64,000 nt of DNA, taken from assembly GCF_028554725.1 (NCBI RefSeq), contig NC_071671.1:29574001-29638000 (forward strand). Direction: 5' to 3'. Under the pieces are notes generated by a model. That model worked only from the letters and a program-made list of their open reading frames with translations. It did no database searches and was not told where the DNA came from. Source of the DNA: Zeugodacus cucurbitae (Eukaryota > Arthropoda > Insecta > Diptera > Tephritidae). Positions 11,224 to 22,041 of this stretch are shown here, piece after piece. The stretch's first letter is position 1; every line of letters starts with the position of its first letter. Both the position numbers and the translations under genes were made by a program.

Positions 11224-12560
11224 ATGATAGCAATTCTAATAATTAGTAATGCAGCCAAACTGGAAGTACATCAAATACACACCGACAATGGATACGCAGA
11301 AATTATCGCCAACACTAAACAGATTGTTACATCATCTGATCTCGTAATTCACATAATTGACCCTCGTGAAATTCTTTACATACTAAATAATATAACAAAA
11401 ATCTCGCAAACATATTCACATCTACAGTACTACACCCTATCTAATGAAATTTAAATCTTGAGAGGTAAAATCAAAACATTAATCCCAAGAAAAGAAGTTA
11501 GTAGCAAAAAGAGAGGTTCAATTACAATTACAGCTCTCGACCACCAAATAAAAATTAATAATTTCTTTTCCAACACGTTCACAAAATTAAAACAAGGTAT
11601 TGAAGACGAAAGAAAGAATTCTTTAATGTATCAAGAGAGAACAGACAAAATATTGATTCTTCATGAACAAACAATAAAGATAAACATTCTCAAAGACGCA
11701 GTAAACCAGATTCAGGAAAACATTATTTCAGCAAAAAGTGGTATTTTTCACTCAAGCATTTTAACAAATGAAGAAATTTATAATTACAACATAGACCTCA
11801 ACAAACTTCAATAAATAAAATTATGCGCCTTGGAATATAAAGAAAATTTGTTAAAAAAGAATTTCAATCGGTACAATTAAAAACTATTATTCCTATACCA
11901 AATACAGCCGGCAAAGAAATAACAGCAGAATTCGAAAATGTTTTTGAATACAAAACGGTCACTTATAAATTCGAATTCGAAGCTAAAACACTCAATGAAC
12001 TACAAATTTCAAAACATTGAATCTACTTATTAAATTATGAACTTATCAAAAATAGCATTACAGAAATTTTTCAAATTGATGAAGAAACTATTTTAATAAA
12101 AATTGCAAATGGCATAGAATTAAACCAGAACTGCGACAACAGAAAAATAAAGTTGAAAAACTCTACATTGATTCATTATAATAACTGCACAATTAAGATC
12201 CTATACCAAACATTCTCAAATACTAAAATGTCATACAATCAAAGATTTTATTATCCAAACTATGATACTCACAATTTCACTAACAAAATTACAATTAACG
12301 ACCTTGTATTTAAAAACGAAGAAAATTTAAAAGAAATTAATTATTTAAATTATCACAAAAATATCTCTCATATTGGAATATCAATTTTAAGTTTTTTTGT
12401 GATTATAATAATAATTTTAATATATTGTAAAATTAAAAAAAAGAAAAACTATACTATTCAAACTCAGGAGAGTTTTCCATTAAGGGAGGGAGGAGTTATG
12501 TGTACACTATCATCCCAACCAGACACCACACAACAAAATATTGTAAATTGGACAAAATAA
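11224..12560 (+). pseudogene. Errantivirus env-like gene, broken (unit 1)
   Basis: A likely start is ATG at 11224, followed by a short hydrophobic leader (MIAILIISNAAKLEV). The frame 11458-11814 has a basic SSKKRGSI site like the surface/transmembrane cleavage site and a segment with predicted coiled-coil character. The DNA then needs a frame change, has a TGA near 12018, and continues in 12153-12560 to a membrane helix (ISILSFFVIIIIILIYCK) and a Lys-rich tail. Stops at 11455 and 11812 further break it. All three array units carry the same lesions, so the gene was dead before amplification. Confidence 0.78.
12482..12493 (+). promoter_or_regulatory. Polypurine tract of array errantivirus (unit 1)
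   Basis: AAGGGAGGGAGG lies directly before the LTR start AGTTATG. The same site is at 20876 and 27609 in units 2 and 3. Confidence 0.85.
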
Positions 12561-12896
12561 AAGATTAAAGAAAAACAAGTAAACATTACAAAAAAATAAG
12601 ATAACAAGTAGAGATAAAGAACATAATGCAAATGCATACAAACATGTTTTGGTCCTTATGTTTGACTGTAATGATAACCCAGACATCGGGTAAACCACAC
12701 AATCATGTTTGTTTGCATTCAATAGAAAATAAGATTACATTTTACAAATATTGTATTTTATAAGAAAATAAACAAAACAAAGAAATAGATTAAGAAAATT
12801 GTAATCACTTTAGTAGTTATATAAGCAGAACATAACTTGAAACAGCAGAGAATAAAATATAATGTCATAGAAGTAACATCGTCGTCATTTTTATTC
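12494..12896 (+). repeat. Errantivirus 3' LTR (unit 1)
   Basis: It starts AGTTATG after the polypurine tract, like the AGTTACG LTR at 3986-6862. A TATATAAG promoter-like sequence and an AATAAAAT polyadenylation-like signal lie near the far end. The right edge is approximate: the next element, in reverse orientation, begins about 12897-12906. Confidence 0.75.
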
Positions 12897-12905
12897 CTTC
12901 GCTCG

Positions 12906-13647
12906 AACAAACCTAAAACTCGCGATGACCGTCTTTACCGCAATTGTAACACGATATCTTATTGCGTGGACAGCTTCTAGCGAGATGTGATGAATCCCCG
13001 CAGATAAAACATTTCCTGCTAAATGGAACTGCTTTCTGGAAATCCTTGTTTGACGACGATGCCTTCTCCTGGTTCCCATTCACGGGTTGTGACTGGCTGT
13101 AACGAATCTTCTCAATATAATAAATATTCTCGAAGATCTTCCCCATGTCGCTTCCGACGACTACGTAAAGTACGGTGTACTTCAATCGATAATAATGCTA
13201 TACCAAATTCCTGCCGCAGCGCTAGTTTTAGTGAACTCCAGCTGCTTATTCCGCTTTGGCTTCTCATAAAAATCTTTGCCGCACCCTTCAACAATTGTTT
13301 TGCGTATATGAATTTCTGCAGCTCGTTCCAACGCACTGCTGATGTGTTTGCCTCAAAATCCTCAAGACATTGTTCGAAACTTGGACGACCTGTTCCTTTA
13401 AACGAAGTCATTGAGTCCTCAAGATCTCGGAGAGTAAAGTTGTGGTATTCGACTCTAACCTCACGCACACTCCGTTGGCTTGCTACCTCTTCCACATCAG
13501 TTTCGGAACCGTCACTCACAGTCAGGCCGAAAGCTCCACCAGTCTGTCCTGTAGTGTCGCTTTCCGTCCAATAGTCGATAGGCCTAAATCGCCTAACCTT
13601 TCCTTCAGACGGTCAACAGTCAGCTCAAAAATTTCGTTGCTGTTCAT
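12906..13647 (-). pseudogene. Ty3/gypsy-type gag with SAP-like start and two CCHC knuckles (unit 1)
   Basis: ATG at 13647 opens a frame whose residues 5-38 (IFELTVDRLKERLGDLGL, then GRKATLQDRL) look like a SAP domain. A frameshift near 13528 leads to an acidic stretch (DGSETDVEE) and a capsid-like region (SFKGTGRPSFEQCLEDFE, WNELQKFIYAKQLLKGAA). In this unit TTA is changed to TGA at the end of EYLLY. In yet another frame follow the knuckles CFICGDSSHLARSC and CYNCGKDGH. The rest of the element is cut off at the errantivirus LTR. The gag belongs to a different gypsy lineage from the errantivirus beside it. Confidence 0.75.
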
Positions 13648-14131
13648 AATTTACAATGTTGTACAAAAAATTGATAATATTCTAAAAATCTTAATTTTAA
13701 TAATAATATTTCCTTTTAGCTTGCGTTACAATATTCACTTTTCCCGCAAACAATTCTGATAACTTTTATATTATTCAATTCGATCGCAATATCCGCTTTT
13801 ACAATTTCCGTGTACAATTTTAATAACTTGTGTGTTAACGAATTTTATTACAATATTCGTTTTAATCTTTCGCATACAGTTTTTGAAGTAAAATATTTTT
13901 TATAACTCGAATTTTATTACAATATCCGCTTTATACTTTTTCTTAAAACGTATTTTCACGAATAAAAGCTTGTTGCGATATTCGCCATAAATTTTCACAA
14001 AAATATTCAATAACTTATTTTACGTAATTCAAAAAATGTACAATTGTATATCAAAAGACTTAGTTGTTTCTCCAATGAAATGTAACGCCACCTCCAACGA
14101 TGTACGTAAAGTACACACAGTATATGCCCTC
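13648..14131 (-). repeat. AT-rich leader with degenerate tandem repeats (unit 1)
   Basis: Motifs like TTACAATATTCG and TTACAATATCCGC recur about every 60-90 bp upstream of gag. Units 2 and 3 have about 200 bp more of this repeat, between TACTTTTT and CTTAAAACG. Confidence 0.65.
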
Positions 14132-14217
14132 CGTTACTACTGCTGCTGCTGCAGCTGATACTGACTCTGATGCTGCTGCTACTGCTGATACTGCTGCTGG
14201 TGCTGTTACTGCGTCTT
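14132..14217 (-). repeat. CTG-rich (GCN) microsatellite in the gag leader (unit 1)
   Basis: An impure run of CTG, CTA and GCT triplets. On the gag strand it encodes Ala/Val-rich peptide. It is about 55 bp shorter than in units 2 and 3. Confidence 0.85.
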
Positions 14218-14275
14218 CGCCGACGCTGCGCCTTGTTGCTAGCTCCTTTCGACAGCCAAGCTTTACCACTCCTCC

Positions 14276-14287
14276 GTTATGCGGTTT
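14276..14287. repeat. Target site duplication, left copy, of the RTE insertion
   Basis: GTTATGCGGTTT occurs here and at 16264-16275. Units 2 and 3 have the sequence once, uninterrupted (near 22927 and 29593). Confidence 0.93.
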
Positions 14288-16263
14288 ATATATATATATA
14301 TATATATTTGGCGTAGGAACCGCTTTAACCGATTATAGCCGAATCCACCAGAGCGCGCCACTCATTCCTCCTTTTTGCTTTTTGGCGCCAACTGGAAACA
14401 CCAAGTGAAGCCAGGTCACTTTGCACTTGGTCTTTCCACCGGAGTGGAAGTCGTCCTCTTTACTTTCAGAGCTGGAGTGTTTTCTTCCATCCGTACAACA
14501 TGACCTAGCCAGCGTAGCCGCTGTCTTTTTATTCGCTGAACTATGTCAATGTCGTCGTATAAATCGTACAGCTCATCGTTCCATCGTCTGCGGTATTCGC
14601 CGTTGCCAATGTTTAGAGGACCATAAATCTTGCGCAAAACCTTTCTCTCGAAAACCCCAAGAGTCGTCTCATCGGATGTTGTCATCGTCCACGCTTCAGC
14701 GCCATACATCAGGACGGGAATAATGAGCGACTTATAGAGTTTGATTTTGGTTCGTCGAGAGAGGACTTTACTTTTCAATTGCCTACTCAGTCCAAAGTAG
14801 CACCTGTTGGCAAGAGTGATTCTGCGTTGGATTTCAAGGCTGACATTGTTGGTGTTGTTAATGCTGGTTCCCAGATAAACAAAATTATCTACAACTTCAA
14901 AGTTATGACTGTCAACAGTGACGTGGGAGCCAAGACGCGAGTGCGCTGACTGTTTGTTTGATGACAGGAGATATTTCGTCTTGTCCTCATTCACCACCAG
15001 ACCCATACGCTTCGCTTCTTTATCTAATCTGGAAAACGCAGAACAAACGGCGCGATTGTTGCTTCCGATGATATCAATATCATCGACATACGCCAGGAGC
15101 TGTACACTCTTGTAGAAGATTGTACCCTCCCTATTTAGTTCTGCAGCTCGTATTATTTTTTCCAGCAATAGATTGAAGAAGTCGCACGATAGTGAGTCAC
15201 CCTGTCTGAAGCCTCGTTTGGTATCGAACGGCTCGGAGAGGTCCTTCCCGATCCTGACGGAGCTTTTGGTGTTGCTCAACGTCAGCTTACATAGCCGTAT
15301 TAGTTTTGCAGGGATACCAAATTCAGACATCGCGGCATAAAGGCAGCTCCTTTTCGTGCTATCGAAGGCAGCTTTAAAATCGATATAAAGATGGTGAGTA
15401 TCGATTCTTCTCTCTCGGGTCTTTTCCAAGATTTGGCGCATGGTGAATATCTGGTCCATTGTGGATTTTCCAGGCCTAAAGCCACACTGATAAGGTCCAA
15501 TCAGTTCGTTGACCGTGGGCTTTAGTCTTTCACACAATACGCAAAGACAAAACCTTATATGCGATATTGAGGAGACTTATACCACGGTAGTTGGCGCAGA
15601 TTTTGGGGTCTCCCTTCTTATGGATTGGGAGGAGCACACTAAGATTCCAATCGTCAGGCATGCTTTCTTCCGACCATATTCTACAAAGAAGCTGATGCAT
15701 GCACCTTATCAGTTCTTCGCCGCCGTATTTGAATAGCTCGGCCGGTAATCCATCGGCCCCCGCCGCTTTGTTGTTCTTCAAGCGGGTAATTGCTATTCGA
15801 ATTTCTTCATGGTCGGGTAATGGAACATCTATTCCATCGTCATCGATTGGGGAGTCGGGTTCACCATCTCCTGGTGTTGTACTTTCACTGCCATTGAGCA
15901 GGTCGGAGAAGTATTCCCTCCATAATCCCAGTGTTCTCTGGACATCCGTTACCAGATTACCTTCTCGGTCCCTACATGATAATGCTCCGGTCTTGAAACT
16001 TTCTGTTAATCGCCTCATCTTTTCATAAAATTTTCGAGCATTACCCATGTCGGCCAGCTTTTCAAGCTTTTCATACTCACGCATTTCGGCCTCTTTCTTT
16101 TTACGTCTGCAAATGCGTCTCGCTTCCCTCTTCAGTTCTCGATATCTATCCCACCCCGAACGTGTTGTGGTCGATCGCAACGTTGCGAGGTAGGCAGTCT
16201 GTTTTCTCTCCACTGTGGAACGACAATTCTCATCGTACCAACTGGTTTTTTGGCGTTGCCGGA
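14288..16263 (-). mobile_element. 5'-truncated RTE LINE inserted into array unit 1
   Basis: The element lies between two copies of GTTATGCGGTTT. Its 3' end on the minus strand is a (TA)n tail (14288-14307), fitting RTE elements, which tend to end in short tandem repeats rather than poly(A). Its 5' end is truncated inside the region between endonuclease and RT. Because the empty site is present in units 2 and 3, this insertion either came after amplification or was absent from the copy that was amplified. Confidence 0.93.
14416..16213 (-). pseudogene. RTE reverse transcriptase, nearly complete, one frameshift
   Basis: Two frames, 16213-15530 and 15537-14416, together cover the RT and C-terminal region. 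A one-base change near 15545 shifts between them. Visible motifs are KAAGADGLPAELFKYGGEE, CPIHKKGDP-like LLPIHKKGDP, CGFRPGKST, FDFKAAFDST, FRQGDSLSCDFF, the catalytic AYVDDIDIIG and GLVVNEDKTKYL, then KIKLYKSLIIPVLMYGAEAW and RRRWNDELYDLY. The endonuclease is missing by 5' truncation. The end of the protein (RNEWRALVDSAI) can be read at about 14380-14320 in another frame. This is the best RT in the window. Confidence 0.87.
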
Positions 16264-16378
16264 GTTATGCGGTTTGAGTACCGCAATTTTTCGCACACCA
16301 CGGACCAGTTGTTGTAATTAACGCGTTTGAAAATTATCAAAAAATTTCACTTTAAATCGCACTTTAATCCCGAAATTT
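16264..16378 (-). other. Rest of the SAP-gag leader after the RTE insertion (unit 1)
   Basis: From the second target-site copy (16264-16275) to the primer site the sequence matches 22927-23040 and 29593-29706. It is the first part of the transcript leader on the minus strand. Confidence 0.7.
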
Positions 16379-16392
16379 CACTTCTGACACCA
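16379..16392 (-). promoter_or_regulatory. Candidate primer binding site of the SAP-gag element (unit 1)
   Basis: On the minus strand TGGTGTCAGAAGTG lies two bases after an LTR-like end CACA. TGG followed by acceptor-stem-like sequence is the usual form. The tRNA is not identified. Copies lie at 23041-23054 and 29707-29720. Confidence 0.6.
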
Positions 16393-16394
16393 TT

Positions 16395-16760
16395 TGTGAG
16401 ATGGCCGAGTAACTTGCCGAATAAAACACCGCGTTTTTATATAAAATGATTACAAATGAACTTTATAAAATTATTTAATTAGTATGACCGCAAAGAAATA
16501 ATTGCAATGGCAGGATAAAAGGTAAAAAGATTAAATAGCGATCACGCCCGCTGTGATCTGCCGTGGTCTTTCGTGGTCCGTGGTTGCCGGTGGTCTGTCT
16601 GTTTGTCTGTCCTTACTTCGTCTTCGTCTCTACTGTTTCGTTGTCATTCCAGTCCGTTCGCTACTGTCACATCTGTTCCCTACGCAGTATTGCATTTCTA
16701 TTTCAGTCTTATTGTCCGTTTACACAGTCCTACATACATTGTAAAGAACTAGTACACAAG
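16395..16760 (-). repeat. 5' LTR of the SAP-gag element (unit 1), outer edge approximate
   Basis: It begins TGTGAG on the plus strand, so the element strand ends in CACA as an LTR should. A CT-rich part with GGTCTGTCTGTTTGTCTGTCC is inside. The outer edge, where a TG start is expected on the minus strand, could be near 16743-16755. No 3' LTR partner exists, because the element is truncated in gag. Confidence 0.55.
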
Positions 16761-17007
16761 GGTGACGTACGTTATGTATGATAAGGAAAAAAAGTATCTC
16801 TTAGATAAATAATTTATTACCTTTTATATTATGTAATATGTTTAAACTTTATTTAAACAGATGAAATGTGTACCTGTACATGGTTTTTCTTTTCTTCAAA
16901 TTTAAAATGTTTATTGAGCTCAAATCAATTCAGTTGTGTTAAAATGTTTGATATACAAATTTTATTGGTTTTTTGTATGAGCCTATGCATGGAGGATGGG
17001 ATCATGT
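16761..17007. other. Array spacer (unit 1/2 junction)
   Basis: AT-rich DNA between the SAP-gag LTR and the next LINE, repeated at about 23425-23682 and 30090-30348. Near 16910 there is an indel between units; unit 2's version adds an inverted repeat (ATTTGAATTGATATTGAGCT and its partner). No frame is recognised. Confidence 0.6.
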
Positions 17008-18641
17008 GTAGAAGTTCACGCAAGTGAGGAAAGTTTTTGATTGTCATTCACTTGGGAGTGGCCAGAGTCTGCCCAGCTTGTTGATGTCCTCATACGACTC
17101 AAGGCTGACATCACCGCCATACAAGAAGTGCGATGGACGGGACAAGGACGGAAGAAGGTGGGTCCTTGGCCTACTACAGCGGCCATATAAAGGAGCGCAA
17201 ATTTGGTGTTGGATTTGTGGTGGGAGAGAGACTCCGTCGCAGAGTCCTGGCATTCACCCCGGTGGATGAACGTCTAGCCACAATCCGCATCAAAGCGAGG
17301 TTCTTCAACATATCGCTGATTTGCGCCCACGCCCCAACGGAAGAGAAGGACGATGTGACCAAAGATGCCGTGCTTGGCGATTTTAACGCCAGGGTGGGTA
17401 AAGAAGGTGTCTGTCGGAAAATTCAGCTTCCATGACGAAACATCGCCAAACGGTCTGAGGCTGATCGACTTCGCTGGGGCCCGAAATATGGTCGTCTGTA
17501 GTACCAGATAACAGCATAAGAAAATACATCAAGCTACTTGGCTGCCTCTTGATCGAAACACGCGAAACCAAATCGATCACGATGTGATAGACGGAAGACA
17601 TGTCTCCTGTGTTTTAGACGTGCGTACGCTCCGAGGACCTAATATAGACTCGGACCATTATATGGTCGCAGCGAAGATACGCACCCGCCTATGTGCATCA
17701 AAGAATGCCCGGCAACAAACACAAGGAAGGTTCGACGTCGAAAAGCTTCACTCACAACAGACAGCCACGAAATACTCTACTCGACTTGCACTCCTGCTCT
17801 CTGAGAGCACTCATCAGCATCTCGGTATAAGGGAACTGTGGAACGGCATCTCAAACTCACTGCGTACCGCTGCAGCCGAAACAATTGGTTTTCGGCAACG
17901 ACAAAAAACAAGCTGGTACGATGAGGAGTGCCGTCTCGCAGCGGAGAGAACACAGACTGCCTACCTCGCAACGTTGCAACCGACCACAACACGTGCGGGA
18001 TGGGATAGATATCGAGAGCTGAAGAGGGAAGCGAGACGCATCTGCAGACAAAAAAAGAAAGAGGCCGAAATGCGTGAGTACGAAGAGCTTGAGAAGCTGG
18101 CAGACAAAGGATATGCTCGAAAATTTTATGAAAAAATGAAGCGACTTAACGAAGGTTTCAAGACCGGACCATCCTCATGTAGAGACCAAGGTGGTAATCT
18201 GGTAACCGATGTCCAGGCATACTGGGATTATGGAGATGGCGAACCCGATCCCCCAATCGATGACGATGGAACAGATGTTCCATTACCCGACCATGAAGAA
18301 ATTCGAATAGCAATTACCCGCTTGAAGAACAATAAGGCGGCGGGGGCCGATGGATTACCGGCCGAGCTATTCAAATATGGCGGCGAAGAGCTAATAAGGT
18401 GCTTGCATCATCTTCTTTGCTGAATATGGTCGGAAGAAAGCATGCCTGACGATTGGAATCTCAGTGTACTCTGCCCAATACACAAAAAGGGAGACCCCAC
18501 AATTTGCGCCAATTACCGTGGGATAAGCCTCCTCAACATCGCGTATAAGGTTCTGTCGAGCGTATTGTGTGAAAGACTAAAGCCCACCGTCAACAAACTG
18601 ATTGGACCTTATCAGTGTGGCTTTAGATCTGGAAAAAAAAT
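17008..18641 (+). pseudogene. RTE LINE 5' half (array unit 2)
   Basis: Compared with unit 1 the leader and first endonuclease codons are deleted (AGTGGCCAGA joins GTCTGCCCAG). A 4-bp loss near 17169 shifts frame, about 70 bp are missing before LGDFNARVG, and 11 bp are lost before CRKIQLP. The second frame, 17584-18423, runs from the endonuclease end SDHYMVAAK to RT and stops at a TGA (18421) where unit 3 has AGA. About 70 bp are also missing after VTDVQ. It ends in GFRSGKK, joined to errantivirus DNA. Confidence 0.82.
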
Positions 18642-19584
18642 TCAATGACAAAAGTTATATACATTGGAAACTAACCAACATAAAAAATAATAACTTTGAT
18701 GCTATAATAGGACAGAATATTTAAAAACCTATTAAAGCAATAATTAATTTAGAAAATGAGTAGAAATAAACGGCAACAAAATTAAATTTATAAACTCATG
18801 ACCTTACAATTATTAATATACTTACAGAATGTAAAGAGAATTTGCTAGATATTTTATCAAATAGTGACATGAATGAAGAAGAAAAGCAAAAATTAGAATA
18901 CATTCTAAAAGCAAATAGCGATTTATTTTTCCAAGAAAGTAAAAACTTTCTCATACTCATGAAATTCAGCATGAAATTGTTACAAAAACAAGTAGACCAA
19001 CCTATAATAAAATTTATAGACATCCCCAAATTCATGAAGAAGAAATTATTAGACAGATGAACGAGGTGTTGCGCCAAGGTATAATTAAAGAAAGTAAATC
19101 CCCGTACAACCCCTCTTTGGATTGTACCGAAAAATCAAGACTATTCAATGAAGAAAAAATGGAGAATAGTTATTGACTACAGGAAGCTAAACGAAGTCAC
19201 TATAGATGGCAAATTTCCAATACCCCATATAGAAACAATACTCAGCAAACTTGGAAGAGCTCAGTATTTTACAACATTATATCTTGCAAAAGGCTTTCAT
19301 CAAGTATTAATAAAAGAAGAAGATAGACCAAAAACAGCTTTCTCTACACCCCAAGGACACATTTATAAGAATGCCTCTTGGACTAAAGAATGCACCAGCA
19401 ACTTTCCAACGTTTAATGAATTCAGTTCTTAGGGAATATATCAACAAGATATGTATAGTTTATTTAGACATCTTACATACAACACAACACATACCCAAAA
19501 TATCAACAAAATATTTTCAGCATTAAGAAAACATAATTTAAAGATTCATGTAGATAAATGCAAATTTTTCGCGAAAGCAACCGA
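18642..19584 (+). pseudogene. Errantivirus pol remnant (unit 2)
   Basis: It matches 10231-11190 of unit 1 nearly base for base. The junction with the LINE differs: here LINE GGAAAAAAA runs straight into ATTCAATGACAAAAG, so about 120 bp of LINE and 40 bp of pol kept in unit 1 are gone. RT lesions are the same as in unit 1. Confidence 0.8.
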
Positions 19585-19617
19585 TATTCACCCGGTTCAA
19601 ATAACAAAATAACATTG

Positions 19618-20954
19618 ATGATAGCAATTCTAATAATTAGTAATGCAGCCAAACTGGAAGTACATCAAATACACACCGACAATGGATACGCAGAAATTAT
19701 CGCCAACACTAAACAGATTGTTACATCATCTGATCTCGTAATTCACATAATTGACCCTCGTGAAATTCTTTACATACTAAATAATATAACAAAAATCTCG
19801 CAAACATATTCACATCTACAGTACTACACCCTATCTAATGAAATTTAAATCTTGAGAGGTAAAATCAAAACATTAATCCCAAGAAAAGAAGTTAGTAGCA
19901 AAAAGAGAGGTTCAATTACAATTACAGCTCTCGACCACCAAATAAAAATTAATAATTTCTTTTCCAACACGTTCACAAAATTAAAACAAGGTATTGAAGA
20001 CGAAAGAAAGAATTCTTTAATGTATCAAGAGAGAACAGACAAAATATTGATTCTTCATGAACAAACAATAAAGATAAACATTCTCAAAGACGCAGTAAAC
20101 CAGATTCAGGAAAACATTATTTCAGCAAAAAGTGGTATTTTTCACCCAAGCATTTTAACAAATGAAGAAATTTATAATTACAACATAGACCTCAACAAAC
20201 TTCAATAAATAAAATTATGCGCCTTGGAATATAAAGAAAAATTGTTAAAAAAGAATTTCAATCGGTACAATTAAAAACTATTATTCCTATACCAAATACA
20301 GCCGGCAAAGAAATAACAGCAGAATTCGAAAATGTTTTTGAATACAAAACGGTCACTTATAAATTCGAATTCGAAGCTAAAACACTCAATGAACTACAAA
20401 TTTCAAAACATTGAATCTACTTATTAAATTGTGAACTTATCAAAAATAGCATTACAGAAATTTTTCAAATTGATGAAGAAACTATTTTAATAAAAAATGC
20501 AAATGGCATAGAATTAAACCAGAACTGCGACAACAGAAAAATTAAGTTGAAAAACTCTACATTGATTCATTATAATAACTGCACAATTAAGATCCTATAC
20601 CAAACATTCTCAAATACTAAAATGTCATACAATCAAAGATTTTATTATCCAAACTATGATACTCACAATTTCACTAACAAAATTACAATTAACGACCTTG
20701 TATTTAAAAACGAAGAAAATTTAAAAGAAATTAATGATTTAAATTATCACAAAAATATCTCTCATATTGGAATATCAATTTTAAGTTTTTTTGTGATTAT
20801 AATAATAATTTTAATATATTGTAAAATTAAAAAAAAGAAAAACTATACAATTCAAACTCAGGAGAGTTTTCCATTAAGGGAGGGAGGAGTTATGTGTACA
20901 CTATCATCCCAACCAGACACCACACAACAAAATATTGTAAATTGGACAAAATAA
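19618..20954 (+). pseudogene. Errantivirus env-like gene, broken (unit 2)
   Basis: It has the same start, basic site, membrane helix and stops as 11224-12560. There are a few substitutions, for example Ser to Pro in GIFHPSIL and Tyr to Asp in KEINDLNY. The frame ends inside the LTR. Confidence 0.78.
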
Positions 20955-21290
20955 AAGATTAAAGAAAAACAAGTAAACATTACAAAAAAATAAGATAACA
21001 AGTAGAGATAAAGAACATAATGCAAATGCATACAAACATGTTTTGGTCCTTATGTTTGACTGTAATGATAACCCAGACATCGGGTAAACCACACAATCAT
21101 GTTTGTTTGCATTCAATAGAAAATAAGATTACATTTTACAAATATTGTATTTTATAAGAAAATAAACAAAACAAAGAAATAGATTAAGAAAATTGTAATC
21201 ACTTTAGTAGTTATATAAGCAGAACATAACATGAAACAGCAGAGAATAAAATATAATGTCATAGAAGTAACATCGTCGGCATTTTTATTC
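20888..21290 (+). repeat. Errantivirus 3' LTR (unit 2)
   Basis: It is preceded by the polypurine tract at 20876-20887 and starts AGTTATG. It is close to 12494-12896. Confidence 0.75.
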
Positions 21291-21299
21291 CTCCGCTCG

Positions 21300-22041
21300 A
21301 ACAAACCTAAAACTCGCGATGACCGTCTTTACCGCAATTGTAACACGAAATCTTATTGCGTGGACAGCTTCTAGCGAGATGTGATGAATCCCCGCAGATA
21401 AAACATTTCCTGCTAAATGGAACTGCTTTCTGGAAATCCTTGTTTGACGACGATGCCTTCTCCTGGTTCCCATTCACGGGTTGTGACTGGCTGTAACGAA
21501 TCTTCTAAATATAATAAATATTCTCGAAGATCTTCCCCATGTCGCTTCCGACGACTACGTAAAGTACGGTGTACTTCAATCGATAATAATGCTATACCAA
21601 ATTCCTGCCGCAGCGCTAGTTTTAGTGAACTCCAGCTGCTTATTCCGCTTTGGCTTCTTATAAAAATCTTTGCCGCACCCTTCAACAATTGTTTTGCGAA
21701 GATGAATTTCTGCAGCTCGTTCCAACGCACTGCTGATGTGTTTGCCTCAAAATCCTCAAGACATTGTTCGAAACTTGGACGACCTGTTCCTTTAAACGAA
21801 GTCATTGAGTTCTCAAGATCTCGGAGAGTAAAGTTGTGGTATTCGACTCTAACCTCACGCACACTCCGTTGGCTTGATACCTCTTCCACATCAGTTTCGG
21901 AACCGTCACTCACAGTCAGGCCGAAAGCTCCACCAGTCTGTCCTGCAGTGTCGCTTTCCGTCCAATAGTCGATAGGCCTAAATCGCCTAACCTTTCCTTC
22001 AGACGGTCAACAGTCAGCTCAAAAATTTCGTTGCGGTTCAT
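21300..22041 (-). pseudogene. SAP-gag remnant (unit 2)
   Basis: ATG at 22041 (MNRNEIFEL). The SAP-like start is followed by the same frameshift as in unit 1. The capsid-like frame is longer here (166 residues, 21913-21413) because EYLLYLEDS lacks the unit-1 stop. The knuckle region is in another frame, and the final Cys-Lys knuckle is cut by the errantivirus LTR. Confidence 0.74.

Noticed and set aside
13023..13574. A 183-codon plus-strand frame in unit 1 (also 21417-21968)
   Set aside because: It is antisense to the SAP-gag gene, whose minus-strand reading has zinc knuckles and capsid-like motifs; the plus frame has none.
16553..16781. Two overlapping frames of 63 and 72 codons, repeated in each array unit, with hydrophobic stretches
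   Set aside because: They lie in the CT-rich LTR of the SAP-gag element on the strand opposite to gag. Composition explains them.
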